Part shown: one piece after another, positions 22,184 to 33,900 of the stretch
How the letters are laid out: every line of letters begins with the position of its first letter
How positions within the stretch are numbered: position 1 is the first letter of the stretch
Source of the DNA: Lactarius indigo
Lineage: Eukaryota; Basidiomycota; Agaricomycetes; Russulales; Russulaceae
DNA: 64,000 nt
Direction of reading: 5' to 3'
NCBI GenBank assembly: GCA_025766275.1
Contig: JAFKAC010000087.1
Span: 1 to 64,000 of the forward strand
The notes under the pieces: model-generated
The model's database searches: none
Told to the model about the DNA's origin: nothing
What the model saw: only the letters and a program-made list of their open reading frames with translations
Made by a program: the position numbers and the translations under genes

Positions 22184-22797
22184 TGATGAACAGCACACAA
22201 AGGTAGCATACTCACAGTGGACAAAGGAGACTGTGGTGAGATAAGCTGGGTGGCTGGAAGCAGCAAACAGGAAGTCAAGCAGTGGAAGCAAGAGGTGTCT
22301 GGCACACAAACAGTGAGAACTGATGTTATACATTGGAGGGAAGGGAGCTTACCTGGCACACAAACAGTGAGAACTGATGTGGACCAGGAGCGTACATGCT
22401 ACTCTACTTATACACTTTCTGGGAGTGACACTATACAAGGGATGTAACACAAGTCACGTACTACAAGACAGTTATTGTTCTACAAACGGACAAAGGAATG
22501 GACGTTCTGAGAACAAGTGCAGAAAGAACAAGGAGAGTCTAGAAGTAAGTGATATCATAATGACATCATAATAAGGATAGAACAAAAGGAGAACAAAGAA
22601 AGATACAAGAACGCATAGTACAATGAAAGGTCTGGATATGTCCATATGATGTCACTGTACATGATGTCATAGATAAAGTAGTCCGAGATTGTCCAGATCA
22701 AATCTAATCTAAAGCGGTCCTAATTAATCTACAGCAGTCCGTATCTGTAAGTCCGGTCCGTAAGAGCCGCTAAGTGCGCAAGGGTCACTTATCAACA
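22184..22797 (-). repeat. 5' LTR of the copia element (614 bp)
   Basis: I see no difference from 16446-17059 by eye. Its inner edge adjoins the primer-binding site. Confidence 0.94.
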
Positions 22798-24362
22798 GTT
22801 AAATGCCTTGTCTTCTTCGTCCGTCCACTGCCATTCTTCGTCCTTGTGTGTTAGTTTGGTAAGTGGTTTGGCGTGGGTTGCGAATCCGCGGATGAAAAGG
22901 CGGTAAAAGTTGCAAAAGCCGAGAAAAGATCAGACGTCCTTGACCTTCGTCGGCGTTGGCCAGTCTTTGATGCCTTGAACTTTTACGGGGTCCATTCGTG
23001 TCACCCCCCTTTCAAGGATTACCCCCAGGTAATCCATCCACGGTTGATGGAATAGGCATTTCTCTAGCTTGAAGTAGAGATCGTGTTCTTTGGCAATGCG
23101 TAACACATCGCGTACTGCCGCAATGTGGGCGGCTAAATCATGGTCGAAGTGAGTGGCGATGCCAATGTCATCCATATAAACACGTATCGTGGTTCCCAAG
23201 TGTTCATGCTTGGCTATAGTGTCGCGGTATATGTGGTTCATCATGGCTTGAAAGGTTGCGGGAGAGTTGGTGAGGCCGAAGAACATGACCGTGGGCTCGA
23301 AGAGGCCAAACTTGGTTTTGAACACGGCTTTTTCTTGATCGCCGTCACGAATGCGTATATTATTATACCCCCATCGGATGTCGAGTTTTGTGTAAATGTG
23401 GGCGTTGCTGAGGTCAAGTATGAGGTCTTGAATGAGCGGTAGCGGGTATTGGTTGTGAATAGTGTGAGAATTGATGACCCGGTAGTCCTGTACCGGGCGT
23501 AGCTTTCCGTCCTTCTTTTTAATAAAAAAGAAGGAAGAGGCGTACGGCGAGATCGAGGGGCGTAGATACCCCTGTTTCAACTTCTCCTCAAGGAAGTCCT
23601 TCAACTCGCCCTCCTCTTTTTGTGTCATTGGGTATATCTTGCAATCGATTGCTGCTGGCGCCGTTGGTTTAAAGTCGATGGCGTGGTCCCAGGGCCGTGC
23701 CGGGGGAAAGCGATGCGAGGCCTGCTCGCTGAAGAGTTTGGCGAAGGCGGTGTAGACTGAAGGTAGCTCGGCCGCCTCTTGCTGCTGTCTCGCCTGTATT
23801 GCCAACTCTGTCGAGGTAGTGGCGCGGGTAAATGTCCGTTCTTCGGGCTCTAATTCTTGTACTATGTCGGCCTTTTCGGTCACCGTAAGGGCGCGGATCG
23901 TGGTGTTTGCGAGTAGTCGCTCGGTTGTTGCCAGCACAACAGGCTGCATGTCGGGGCGTATGGTGGCTGTCGTCCAACTGATGACAGGCTCGAATGCGCT
24001 GAGCCAAGGGTATCCTAGTACCATGTCTTCGCTTCCGAGATCGGTTACTAGGAAGGTCATCTTTTTTATCTGTCCTCGTGTTGTCACCTCTAGGTTAACA
24101 TAATGAGTGATTAACCCAGCTTTGTTTTCAGTATTGTCTATGTTCCATATTTTTCGTGGCGTCTCCAGTCTTTGCACCGGGATGCCACTTCGCACAGCCA
24201 TGCTTGGTTTGATGAAATTGTCGGTCGCACCTGAGTCGACCAATGCTTTCGTTTCAGTCGTTTGGTAATCCGTTTTGACAGTCACTGGGATTCGTAGAGA
24301 ACGATAGCGTGTTGTCACAATTACAGATTTACATTGTAAAGCCCTCACCCAGACTGACGGGT

Positions 24363-26429
24363 TCAGGCGTCCCAAAAACCCTCCTTTCCCCACAAATCTT
24401 GAAGTATGAGGTCTTTTACCTCATCCGTACTGTTGGCCACTTGCGTGAGCCACTCCTTCGCTTGTTCTCCCGCCGTTTTTGTGGCGTTAATTTGTGGTGC
24501 GGGTGTCACACTAGGTGCGGGCGTCGCATATCCCGGTAGCAATGGTTCGTATTGCGATACAGGTCCTGGCGATCCAGGCCATTGGGAGGGCCACGTTGTT
24601 TCGGTCATTCTGCTGCTAGAGGGGGCGTTCTGCCATTGTCTTGGCATTCGCGGATAAGGACAGTTTCGTGAGAGATGTCCCGGAGCGTTACAGTTGTAAC
24701 AAAGGACATTCCTTAGGTCCCTTCTGGCTCCTCCCCTTCCTCTTCCTCGAACTCCTGGTCCTCCCCTCGGCGGGAACAGGGGTGGTGCTCCAATATGGGG
24801 TAACTTGTTATAGTCGATGTCTTCGGACCCGGCAAGTCGTACTTTGGCTCGGTCTGCGGAAGTGTCCATCGCCCATGGGTTATTTTGTGGTAGATTCTGG
24901 GGGAGCGTCCATCCCGCGTTCCCACTTTGCTTCTTCAGCTGTGTTGTCGTGTTCTTGTACTCGTTTAACCTGGCTTTGAGGTGTATGTAATTCTTTTGTC
25001 GCTTGAGGACGGCCCTCTTCCAGTCGTCGAATGTGACTGGGTCGTCGAATTGGAACGCGTTTTTGAACAGCTCCTTAGGTAACCCCGACGTGAAGAGATC
25101 GATGGTTTGTGGTTCATTAAGGCGGTAATGAGCTTTCCGTGCGAGCTGTTCGAAGTCATTGACGTACTTATCAATGTCTTCCCCCGTCATTTTAAACCCC
25201 TTTCGTAATATGGCTTGGGCTTGTTCGCGTTCCAACGTATTCTCAAACCGTTGGCTGAAACCGTCGGCCACCGCGTCCCATAGGTCGCGAGTGTAGGGAC
25301 TAATCCCCCGTTGTATCTGTCTGTTGAGCCAGTTCAGGAAGGACAGGACCCATTCGCTGACTGCTCCGCCTTTGATGTAGGAGAGGAACAGAAGGCATCT
25401 TCTGTAATCGTTGCGCATGATGGGGGCGTCTAAGTTCATCCCCCAGTAGACGTGCCACTGTGTCAGGAATTGATCCACTTTAAGTCTGTCTCCATCGAAA
25501 ATGGAAGGTGGCTCGCCGGTTAATTTCTCGTTAGGAGGTCCTTCTCTTCTGGCGTCTCCGCTGTCTCCTCCACCGCCTCCTCCACTGCCTCCTCCCCCTG
25601 GTGGTCCAGTGGGTGGGCCCCTCAGTGGTTCTGTTCTTCGTAGGTCGAATGGGACTCCTCCTCCCGGTGGCGGTGGTGGGTCTCCTCCGGGTCCTCCTAC
25701 TCCTGGAGGGAGTTCCAGTGCGGGTCGTCGCTCAGATGGGGGGTCCCCTCGGTCTGATCCTATTGCTCGATAAATTGCGGCATCGTCCGCGGTCATTCGT
25801 ATTCCCGTATCAGGGTTGATGGGCATGAGGATTTCTCTGGCCTCAGCTTGTATTGCGCGCGCTTCTTCGATCGCGACTTCTTCCATTGCTTGCGTAAGTG
25901 TTGCCATAATGGCTGGTGATCTGATGTGAATTGGCTCTGGTTCGGTGATATGCGCAGACTCAGCTCGTTCTACAAGGAGATCTTGTATTGCTCCTCTGCT
26001 AGTTTCTGTTTGGTCTGGTTCTCGTCCTTCGCTCTCTTCCTGACTTTGTTTGTCTTCCCTTTCTGGTTCTGACACTACTTCTCCAGTTGAGTGTTCTCGT
26101 ATCTGCCCGTCAATAGGGCCCCAATCTGATGTGCTGTTGAGTTCTCGTGCGTCGATGTCGCAGCGGTATCTGGGCCCGGCTGGTCGTATTGCATCCCACT
26201 GGGAGTCTATGGGGTTCCACGTAACCTCCACCCAACACAGGTGGTCGAAATTGAACTCAACTGGGCGGAACCTGCTAGGTCCGTTGAATTCCACAAAATA
26301 TCCGGTTTTGTCTTGTCTTTCCCTCCAACTAGCAGCTTGTAAAAAGCGCGTAGGGACGTTGCGTTCTCCTCTTCTTTGGAGCGAGTAAGGACGAAAGCTC
26401 GTCCACTGATCTCTTGTTGTTACGGCCAC
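24363..26429 (-). CDS. Gag of chromovirus A (688 aa)
   Basis: This is an intact Gag. It has an N-terminal domain with a conserved Trp/Tyr pattern (about 1-130), an acidic linker, a Pro/Gly-rich stretch (about 230-300), a gag core (about 310-500) and one CCHC knuckle (CYNCNAPGHLSRNC, about 580). The start is a GTG at 26427-26429; no in-frame ATG exists until about residue 170. Similarity to the Gag of element E begins exactly at its GTG (AVTTRDQW versus ALTSRSRT). The last codons overlap pol at GGGTTTT. Confidence 0.88.
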   Translation of the reverse strand: MAVTTRDQWTSFRPYSLQRRGERNVPTRFLQAASWRERQDKTGYFVEFNGPSRFRPVEFNFDHLCWVEVTWNPIDSQWDAIRPAGPRYRCDIDARELNSTSDWGPIDGQIREHSTGEVVSEPEREDKQSQEESEGREPDQTETSRGAIQDLLVERAESAHITEPEPIHIRSPAIMATLTQAMEEVAIEEARAIQAEAREILMPINPDTGIRMTADDAAIYRAIGSDRGDPPSERRPALELPPGVGGPGGDPPPPPGGGVPFDLRRTEPLRGPPTGPPGGGGSGGGGGGDSGDARREGPPNEKLTGEPPSIFDGDRLKVDQFLTQWHVYWGMNLDAPIMRNDYRRCLLFLSYIKGGAVSEWVLSFLNWLNRQIQRGISPYTRDLWDAVADGFSQRFENTLEREQAQAILRKGFKMTGEDIDKYVNDFEQLARKAHYRLNEPQTIDLFTSGLPKELFKNAFQFDDPVTFDDWKRAVLKRQKNYIHLKARLNEYKNTTTQLKKQSGNAGWTLPQNLPQNNPWAMDTSADRAKVRLAGSEDIDYNKLPHIGAPPLFPPRGGPGVRGRGRGGARRDLRNVLCYNCNAPGHLSRNCPYPRMPRQWQNAPSSSRMTETTWPSQWPGSPGPVSQYEPLLPGYATPAPSVTPAPQINATKTAGEQAKEWLTQVANSTDEVKDLILQDLWGKEGFWDA
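24375..24381 (-). promoter_or_regulatory. Probable -1 frameshift site of element A (GGGTTTT)
   Basis: The gag codons GGT-TTT slip to GGG-TTT in the pol frame. This heptamer fits the classical X-XXY-YYZ rule, and the gag stop lies four codons downstream (24363-24365). Confidence 0.72.
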
Positions 26430-26435
26430 GATGGT

Positions 26436-26682
26436 ATCTTGGTCTTAATGTAACGCCGTCACGACGTTTAGCTCGACTTGAGCTCGATGAGGCGGTAACG
26501 ACTTAGCGGTAGTCTCTAGAGTCCTAGCTTGAAGACATGAAGGTCCAAGACACAAGTTCTGGTGAATGCGCGAAGGCACACCTAAGGTTGCTATTCTTGG
26601 TCAGCGAAGTTGATAAAGAGGATGAGAGAAAGAGAAAGAGAAAGAGAAGAGAAATCAAGTGACGATTCAAGAAGACCAAGAT
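26436..26682 (-). promoter_or_regulatory. Self-priming pair of element A (PBS 26436-26446, primer 26672-26682)
   Basis: PBS AAGACCAAGAT lies 2 nt after the LTR and is complementary over 11 nt to the predicted first 11 nt of the mRNA. This is the geometry known for Tf1 and sushi elements, where the folded 5' end of the mRNA is cleaved and primes reverse transcription. Confidence 0.78.
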
Positions 26683-26977
26683 GGCGTATCTTGGTCTTCA
26701 CAAGTCAGTTTAAATACACAACAAGCAGGCTTACAAGCGCTGCTATGAGTCACCGTATAGTAGCGTCCAACGTATCGCAGAAACAACTCGAACCCTAATA
26801 CTACTAGTACCAGTACTAGTGGCGTCGGTCATCAGTCAGCTATCAAGTCCTTATCGCCTATCGTACTACTCTATCGCCGTAAGTAAGTCCGCAACTAATC
26901 TACCTTACCGCCGTAGTTGCAACCGGTACAGTAAGGGTAAGACTCGCCTCGCACAGTAAATAGTCCGAAATGTTACA
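26449..26977 (-). repeat. 5' LTR of chromovirus A (529 bp)
   Basis: It pairs with 12736-13264. On the sense strand a TATTTAAA box starts at 26716; 34 bp later (26682) comes ATCTTGGTCTT, the 3' arm of a perfect 12-bp hairpin (26671-26699). Confidence 0.93.
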
Positions 26978-27041
26978 GAGCACATGGTTTGGAGGACAAA
27001 ACATCTATTCCCAGGTATCTAATACAGTGGATTTACGTATT

Positions 27042-27569
27042 CTATTGGGAGCAAGGTTGGGGGGTTTGGAAATGGCCATAGGGCCAGTATACGGGGTATG
27101 GTACTTGATACGGGGTCTGCATATACATCCCGGGGGGGTAAGCCGAGCGAACAGGGTACCACGGGCTTGAGGATGCCAGGGGTGCGGATGGGGCTAGGGT
27201 ACCTCTGTGCGCGTGCTGTGGTTCAAAGGATTGCGGGAGAGAGTTTCCCGGTGCACTGGGACTGGCGGACGCGTATGCTCCGCCGTTTTGCGCTGTGTAC
27301 CATGCGTGAGGCACCAAGGCAGGTGGGGGAACCGCTGAAGAAGGCGGGTACAATTGGAAGGGGGTGAGTGATGGGGGGACAGCTGGGGCTGGGGTCGTGC
27401 AGCCGTGGCCGTGTTCCTGGGGCTGTGAGAGAGAAGGCCCCGCACCATTGGCTGCAGTGCGTGCGTGTGCTTGTGCTCGGGCATTTTGGGCAGCAGTTTG
27501 CACGTCGGGGGCAGCGCATTTGCCAGAGTTGACCCCACCACTGTAGGGATCCGTGATCTTCACATGTTG
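27042..27569 (-). pseudogene. Proline-rich C-terminal extension of the MULE transposase
   Basis: After TGA 27570-27572 the same frame stays open for about 175 codons, rich in Pro, Ala, Tyr and Ser, ending near 27042. This suggests the ancestral transposase was about 850 aa and that the TGA is a nonsense mutation, though the TGA may instead be the true end and the downstream frame chance. Confidence 0.45.
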
Positions 27570-30342
27570 TCATTTGCGATTGAGATCCCCAATGTGTTCT
27601 GTCGCCGAGGGTTCTGGGGAGGATGTGGTGGTAGCGCGAGGTCTCTTCTTCCGCTGCTGTACTCCCATTTGCTGGGCAGTCTCGGTCCATGTGTGTTGAT
27701 TCGGCGGGATGTCTTCTTTGTCCGGGAGTGGGCTTTCCGAAGAGTGTGAGTTTCTGACAACAGCAGTCAGGTGTTCCTGAACGCTGTGAAGACTCCGGAC
27801 AGTGCCCGGAGACTTTGGCACACCATTGCTTAGAAATTCTTTGGAGACAGTGATTACATTCTCCAAAATTGTCGCAGCTGTCACATCGCTGCGCGCATCC
27901 GCTGAGCACTCTGATTCAACCGGCTGCACTGTCTTAGGGGCTGCGCCGTTGCCTGCTGCCAGCTCCACCAGCTGATTGCCGTCTCCAAAAAAATGGGCCA
28001 CCACAGTGACGTGTTTGCACAGCTGGACCCTGGGCCAGTCCAGACAGTCACAAGACCATTCGCTAAGCTTAACTAGATAGTTACGCGATGTATCCACTGC
28101 TGATTGCACAGAATAGCGATTGTCACCTAGGCCGCGGATGGAGTCGGCGTTTATTTCCGGGGTTCTAGTAAGAATTTCTTTGCAACGCTTCTCGGCCAGG
28201 TTTGAACCACTGAAACCAACCTCTTGGCCGTCATGGCGGGCCTGGTAGTGCGGGAGCATATCGATTACGAGCGTGTGGACGAGATGATCGGCGTGCCGAT
28301 TTCGCTTCCCCTCAAGCCACATTGATTTGAGTACATGATGGTAGCTAGATAAACATAGATTTGAGCGATCCCTCTTATCCCTTGGAGCAATAAGCCTACT
28401 TGTTATGATCCGACGCTTCGGACCTCAGTCACAAGTATGTCTCCACCCTGCCTTTCCCCTTCTGTACTATACCTTGTTACCAAAGGAGCTACTGTTACTA
28501 GTGGCACTGTTTCTTTGATCCGAACTTCTGCTTGCTCCGTTTAGTCTCTTTGATATTGTGGACTTGTGTTCATGTTGTTTGGAACCCTGTCCTATATAAA
28601 CCTGTACTATAGACCGTAGGAAGCCAGACTTGGCTTCATTTGCAATCTAGCAACCTTGCCTCCATACTTTGGTGTGACCTTGCCTTATTCCCCTCTTCTT
28701 GTGCATCCCCTACCTCAGTCCCTAACCAGGACACTTTGAAGTCTTTGCAGTTGAACTATATCAACGCGTCACACCTGTTATACTCTGTGCACTAGCAAGA
28801 TCAAGTGTAGAGAAGTGTCAGACACTTCAGACGAGGAGTCCTATATTACAGAGTAGTGCTGCACCCTGTGCCACACTTTCGCCACTTGTATTTCATAGCA
28901 ATAAGACAACAGAGGTCTTCGCTTGATACTTGTGTGATTAGAAACCTTCAGAACCCACACCCCTGCTAGGGCGTAACACTACTTACGATTCGATTAGCAT
29001 GTTTGTGTCGCCCTCTTGGAAGATCGGCCGATCTTTCCTGTATGTCCCTGACCAAAGTGGTACAATACCCATCCAATTCGCCTTGAGATATTTTACAAGG
29101 CTTTGAGGGACCGAATCACTGGTTTGCATCTCTTCCCACCAAGAATCAAATTCAATTTGATCAGATGTTCTGACCCATGCGTGGATGCGTTCCCAAAGTT
29201 CCAGGAATTCTTCCGTGCACAAGTACATCCAGATAGCATGGAGCACGTGCCACCAGCACAGTAGCACCGTGGCCCCCGGGTACGCGGCCGAGATCGCATT
29301 CATTTGCACTTTGTCATGGTCGGTCATAATAATCGCGGGTGACACATCCAGGCTCTGCACTTTTACAAATTCAAGAAAATATTTGATTGTCGCTTCCGTC
29401 CCGTTTGACGACAACATCCAAGCGACAGGGACACCTGTCAAGTGGAATTGAATACAGTCCATAAACAGAAAATGCCAAAAAGCATACCCTGCCCCCACAG
29501 ATCTCTCACAAGCAGGGTAAACAGCTGGAGCCCTGCATATTGAGTGGTGTTGTGGGTTGCATCAATAGACACAAAATTGCTGCCGAGTGCGCGAAAGCGG
29601 TCCAACTGGAATTTGGTCTGGATACATAGGACAAAAGAATCTGGGGATAATCCAGATTCAGGGGGAGGGGGATCTTTCCGGTCCTTCAAGACACACTCAG
29701 CACCACTGTCCTGAAGCCGGAGGACCCAAAGGCGAAGCGAGATCGCATCATTATCGTCAAGGCGGATTTCCATGTCCCCCACAATCCGACGGTAATGGCT
29801 AATGTTGCGCATTGTTATGTAGTAATCGCAATCAGTCTGCTTGCAGGATTCACGTACGCGTTTTAGCTGAATTATAGTCAGCTTGGCAAAAAAAAACAAA
29901 TTTGTTTGTGACTCACCACTATCTTAGAATCGATGCCGGTGTGGACCATGTCCATGACAAGGTCCCTGATTTTGGCTGATAGTCTGGTGAATCGCAGATT
30001 ATCGTCACCAAGTGGGTGATCGTGCTGGTCCTCATACTTCCCGAGCATCACGTCTGTTTGCGGGTACCGCTTAACAGTAAGACGGCATTGACAGCCTGTC
30101 TTCTTCGATGGGATCTTCCTTTCCCATTGGTGCTTGTTTTGGTAATTCCGCTTCCCGCCCGTGAATTCGTGCAAGCACTGAAGCACGCAACGCTCCCGCC
30201 AGTCCGATGAATCTGATTGGAACGTTTGACTCACACAAAATTCTATTGTCTTCTCCAATTCCTCGGCTGCAAGCCAAGCCAGGAATTCCTCCTCATTTGC
30301 CCATTCCAACGTCATCCCACTGTTCTCGCGGTCAAATGCCAT
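27570..30342 (-). CDS. MULE transposase with SWIM zinc finger
   Basis: Four exons (30342-29917, 29866-29488, 29434-28987, 28344-27570) give a 675-aa protein. All introns have GT...AG ends and keep the frame; native intron sizes are 50, 53 and 59 bp. The N-terminus has a FAR1/WRKY-like zinc fold with spaced cysteines and an HDHP motif; the centre has SIDATHNTT (first Asp), MTDHDKVQMNAI (second Asp), a CWWH motif and a helical region with the likely third acidic residue; the C-terminus has a SWIM finger (CDCLDWPRVQLCKH). It would catalyse excision and insertion of the MULE. Intron 3 contains a solo LTR, and chromovirus C sits 46 bp upstream of the start codon, separating the gene from its promoter and right TIR. 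It ends in TGA 27570-27572, but the frame continues beyond. Confidence 0.87.
28401..28978 (+). repeat. Solo LTR (578 bp) inside intron 3 of the MULE transposase
   Basis: It has TGTTATG...CGTAACA ends with TSD CTACT at 28396-28400 and 28979-28983. TATATAA lies at 28593-28599, and 33 bp later a hairpin (GAAGCCA / TGGCTTC) spans 28620-28637, the layout seen in the self-priming chromoviruses. Splice sites of the host intron are untouched. Confidence 0.87.
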
Positions 30343-30388
30343 GCTTCCCCTTTGAGGTTTTGTAAGGGCACGTTTGGCGCGGCGCGCC

Positions 30389-30938
30389 TGTAACGTTGTC
30401 ACGATGTTAGCTCGACTTGAGCTTGGTAGAGGCGGTAACAACTTAGCAAATGTCCTGACACGACGACACGAAGGTCCGTGTTCTTGCCTTGGTGAATACT
30501 CGGAGGTACACCAGCAAGACTTTCTGACTGATACTTCTTAGTCACGACCAAGTCGGACTCGACCGTAGATAATAGAAGGATGAAGTGAGAAGAGAAGGAA
30601 ACTGAGTGACGATTCAAGAAGACCAAGATGGCGTATCTTGGTCTTCACAAGACAGTTTAAATACAGGAACCAGCAGGCTTAGAAGCGCTGCTATGAGTCA
30701 CAGTAAGTAGCGTCCGACGTATCGCGTAAGTTTCTCAAACCCTAGTACTACTAGTACTAGTATCAGTGGCGTCTCTCCTCAGTCAGCTATCGTACCGTAT
30801 CTCCTATTGTGCTACCGTATCACCGTGCTATCGTAGTTAAGTCTGCAACTAATATACCTTACCGCCGTAGTTGCAACCGGTACAGTAAGGGTCCGAAGTC
30901 GTACTACAAGTCCGTCCGCATTGAGTCGAAATGTAACA
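30389..30938 (-). repeat. 3' LTR of chromovirus C (550 bp)
   Basis: It has TGTAACG...GTAACA ends and pairs with 55496-56045. A polypurine tract (sense AAAAGGGGGTGA) adjoins the inner edge. Confidence 0.9.
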
Positions 30939-33900
30939 TCACCCCCTTTTCAGCATGAGACCCCGACTCACCGAAAGTCTCGTGCCGGCCAATCCTTCTG
31001 TTCGTCCGTGATGCGCTCTAAAGCGGTGGCGCATTCAAGGCGGTAAATTGAGTCCTGCCAGTTGTCCTGCGCGCACTCGATCATGGCGCAAAGCTGACTC
31101 ACCCGTGCACGGAGTCAATCTAGCTCATAGCTAGCCGCGCGGAAACGCGTGACCTCCGCCGTGAGCGACTCATCGTTAATACAATTGAGGGCTCGGTCAG
31201 TGATGCGGTCAGCCTTGAAGACGACTAGGTCTTCGTGGGGGTACGTGGGGCGGAGCACGGCGGATACGTGGGGTTCAGCGTAGAAGGGCTTACCGTACAC
31301 ATGCGGTGAACCCGGGATGACTCCTAGTATAAGGGGGTCTGCCCCTCCGATAATCTGGACGTGCGACGCGTCCCGCTCTACTCCATTGGGTCTGGTGATG
31401 GGGTAGTGAATGTAATGGGGTCGTCGGTTCACCCAGAACCCCTCAGGCACAATGACGTGCGCAGGGTCGTCGGCGGCGGTGAACGGACGATGATCGGCGG
31501 CGCCAGGCACGTGCACACGTCCTCGATACATGGGGGACCCGTCGGTGTAGGCGAGCCAGGGTGTGATGAGGGGATTATCAGGGTCACGTTTCGTTCGAAG
31601 GAAGGAGTGTCTCGCCAGGTAATAATCTTCGTCGTCATGGCCAGCCTCAGCTGCTGCCATTGCTGCCGTCGCTCTCGCATCTCCCTCAGTCGGGCCATGG
31701 CTGAGTCTAACTGTTCCTTCTGCCACTCCGCCGCTACTCTCCTCCACCCCTCCAACTCGTACTCCATCAGCGCTTGAATGCTGGTCGTTGCTCGGGAAAA
31801 CTCTGCGAACGCCGATGAGGTCGTTGCTTGGGGGGATAGTGGCAATGGGTTCGCGCCTCCCCGCATCGTCCCAGAAGATGTGGACGACGGCTCGTTCGTC
31901 GTCCAGGGTGGTTGTTGGATCGGGGAATCGGCTGACGACGTTGATCCATTCTTGTGTGGTGATGGGCCCCTCTGCCAGTGTAAGAGGTGTCCATGGGGTG
32001 AGCTGAGTGTTCGGTACTTCGGTGTCGTCGTCCTCAGCCAAGAGGGCGCGGGCATCTTGTGCGAGGGAGTCGAGGAGTGCCGCTTGTGTGACATGACGAA
32101 GAGGGGAAGTAGGCATGTAAGTCGTAGTGGAGCGAAGGTAGAGGGGATAACTTCCTTCGACTTCTGCGCTGTTCATTTTAACCATTTTCGCGTGCGTCTG
32201 TGTTTCTTGATATAGACAGAGCGCTTCTGGTGCGAAGACGTCATTCTTGTCGACCCACTGGTTCTCCGAGTCTGGATAGCCCTTCCATTTCACAAGGTAT
32301 TGGAGGCGTCTTCCTCTTCCGAAATGCCGAGTGTCTAGAATGGCCTCGACCTTGTACTCTTCTTCTCCATCGACCAATTCGGGTGGCGGTCGTGTGAAAT
32401 TCTCTCCATGTAAGGGGGTTTGTTTGTATGGGGTGAGAAGATCGATGTGGAACACTGGGTGTATGCTCCATTGCGTGGGAAGTTCCAATCGATAATTATA
32501 GGGCGACATCACCTGGGTCACCCGGAAAGGTCCATGGCGTCGTGCCGCTAATTTTGCTGTTGGTTGATTGGTTCGGAGATGTTTCCCTTCCAGCCACATG
32601 AGGTTGTTGACCTGAAACTTGGGCGTATCTTTATTGCACACCCATGCTTCTTGTGCCTTTTTCATGAGGCGTTGAGCGGTGTCTCTGGCTTCCTTTAGCT
32701 GCATTAGTTGTGTGGTCACTTGGGGAATAGGAGAGGGCTTATCCGTCCAATCAGCTCGAGGGTCATACCCCATCAGAAGTTGAAATGGCGATTGTTTTGT
32801 ATGCTCATGGGGCCAGTTGTTGTGCGTGAATTCTGCGATCGGCAGGTAAGTGGTCCAGTTATCTTGATGCTCGTTTACCCAGAAGCGCAAGTACTGTTCT
32901 AACCACTGGTTGGTCCTTTCCGACTGTCCATCAGTGCGGGGGTGGTATGCCGTGGATATGTTTTGTTAAACCCCCAGAATTCTACATGCCTCCTTCGTGA
33001 ACTTGGACGTGAATCGCGGGTCTCGATCGCTAATGATTTTGCGCGGCAGTCCGAACCGTTTAAAAACGTGGTTGACGTACAAGGCCGCGGTTTCTTCCGC
33101 TGTTATCTCTTCTCTGCATGGTATGAACACCGAGGCTTTGCTACAATCGTGGTCCGTGACTGTGAGGATGCTGTCGTACCCCTGTGACTTTGGCAATTTA
33201 GTGATAAAGTCTATTGCTACGGTCTGAAAGGGAGTAGCGTCGAGTGTCGGCGTGATGAGGTGTAGGGCCGCTCGTATGGGCCGCGTGTTGACTTTGTTTC
33301 GCTGGCATTCGGCGCATCCTTGAACATACTCATATACGTCTTTTCGCAGCCTCGGCCACCAGTAATGTCTTTCCAGGATTCGTTGCGTCTTCGTGATTCC
33401 CGGGTGTCCGTGTATTGGTAAGTCGTGGTGGTCATGGATCAGTATGCGATGTGTTGATGCTGGTCCCGTTACCACGAACCTTCTGTCCTTATACCATCCT
33501 CCTTGTATTTTCTTCAACTGATGGGGGTCCACCCACACCTTGATCACTTCTTCGTCTTGTTGGTGTCGCGGTTGCATTAGATTTGGATCGAGAGTGAGCG
33601 TTCGTGCCATATTGAGGGTTCGGACGAAGACCTCAGGTGGCAATACCACGACTTCGCTGTTGTCCTCTGTTCCTTGATTGTAGTCAGGTCATCGTGATAG
33701 TGCGTCAGCTCTCCTGTTGTTCTTTCCCTTGATGTGGTGAATTTCAAAATCATACTCGGAAAGTTCGAGTACTTCCCTGGCAACTCGTCTGCTGATCTTC
33801 TGCGGCAACTTCCAATATTGAAGGTTCAAGTGGTCCGAGTAGATTTTGATTTTGTGTGGGGCTCCCGCGAGTAGCGGTCTCCAATTCTGTAGGGCTTTGA

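Larger units (their letters stand above)
16446..22797 (-). mobile_element. Full-length Ty1/copia retrotransposon (6.35 kb)
   Basis: Two 614-bp LTRs that look identical flank a single long gag-pol gene. TSD GTTAA is present at 16441-16445 and 22798-22802, inside the pol of element A. Intact coding sequence, identical LTRs, PBS and polypurine tract suggest a recent and possibly mobile copy. Confidence 0.95.
13294..24393 (-). pseudogene. Pol of chromovirus A, with two nonsense codons and a copia insertion
   Basis: One reading frame runs from the -1 overlap with gag (24381) to TGA 13294-13296; the copia insert plus duplication is a multiple of three, so the frame is kept across it. Order: protease (VDSGATDNF, near 24230), RT (YMDDIG, near 23175), RNase H (VDASGYAVGA, near 16370), integrase zinc site (15640-15750), chromodomain (14550-14700) and an unusual C-terminal extension of about 360 residues (13294-14500) related to ORF3 of element E. 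TGA codons at 22930-22932 (in the RT connection) and 14896-14898 (after integrase) replace arginines found in element C. It probably cannot make full-length Pol. Confidence 0.9.
12736..26977 (-). mobile_element. Chromovirus A (Ty3/gypsy), interrupted by a copia element
   Basis: Two 529-bp LTRs are flanked by the 5-bp duplication GAGCA (12731-12735 and 26978-26982) inside MULE sequence. Removing the copia insert (16446-22802, including one duplication copy) leaves a normal gag-pol element of about 7.9 kb. Its LTRs differ at about 11 positions by eye, all transitions, so it is an older copy. Confidence 0.93.
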
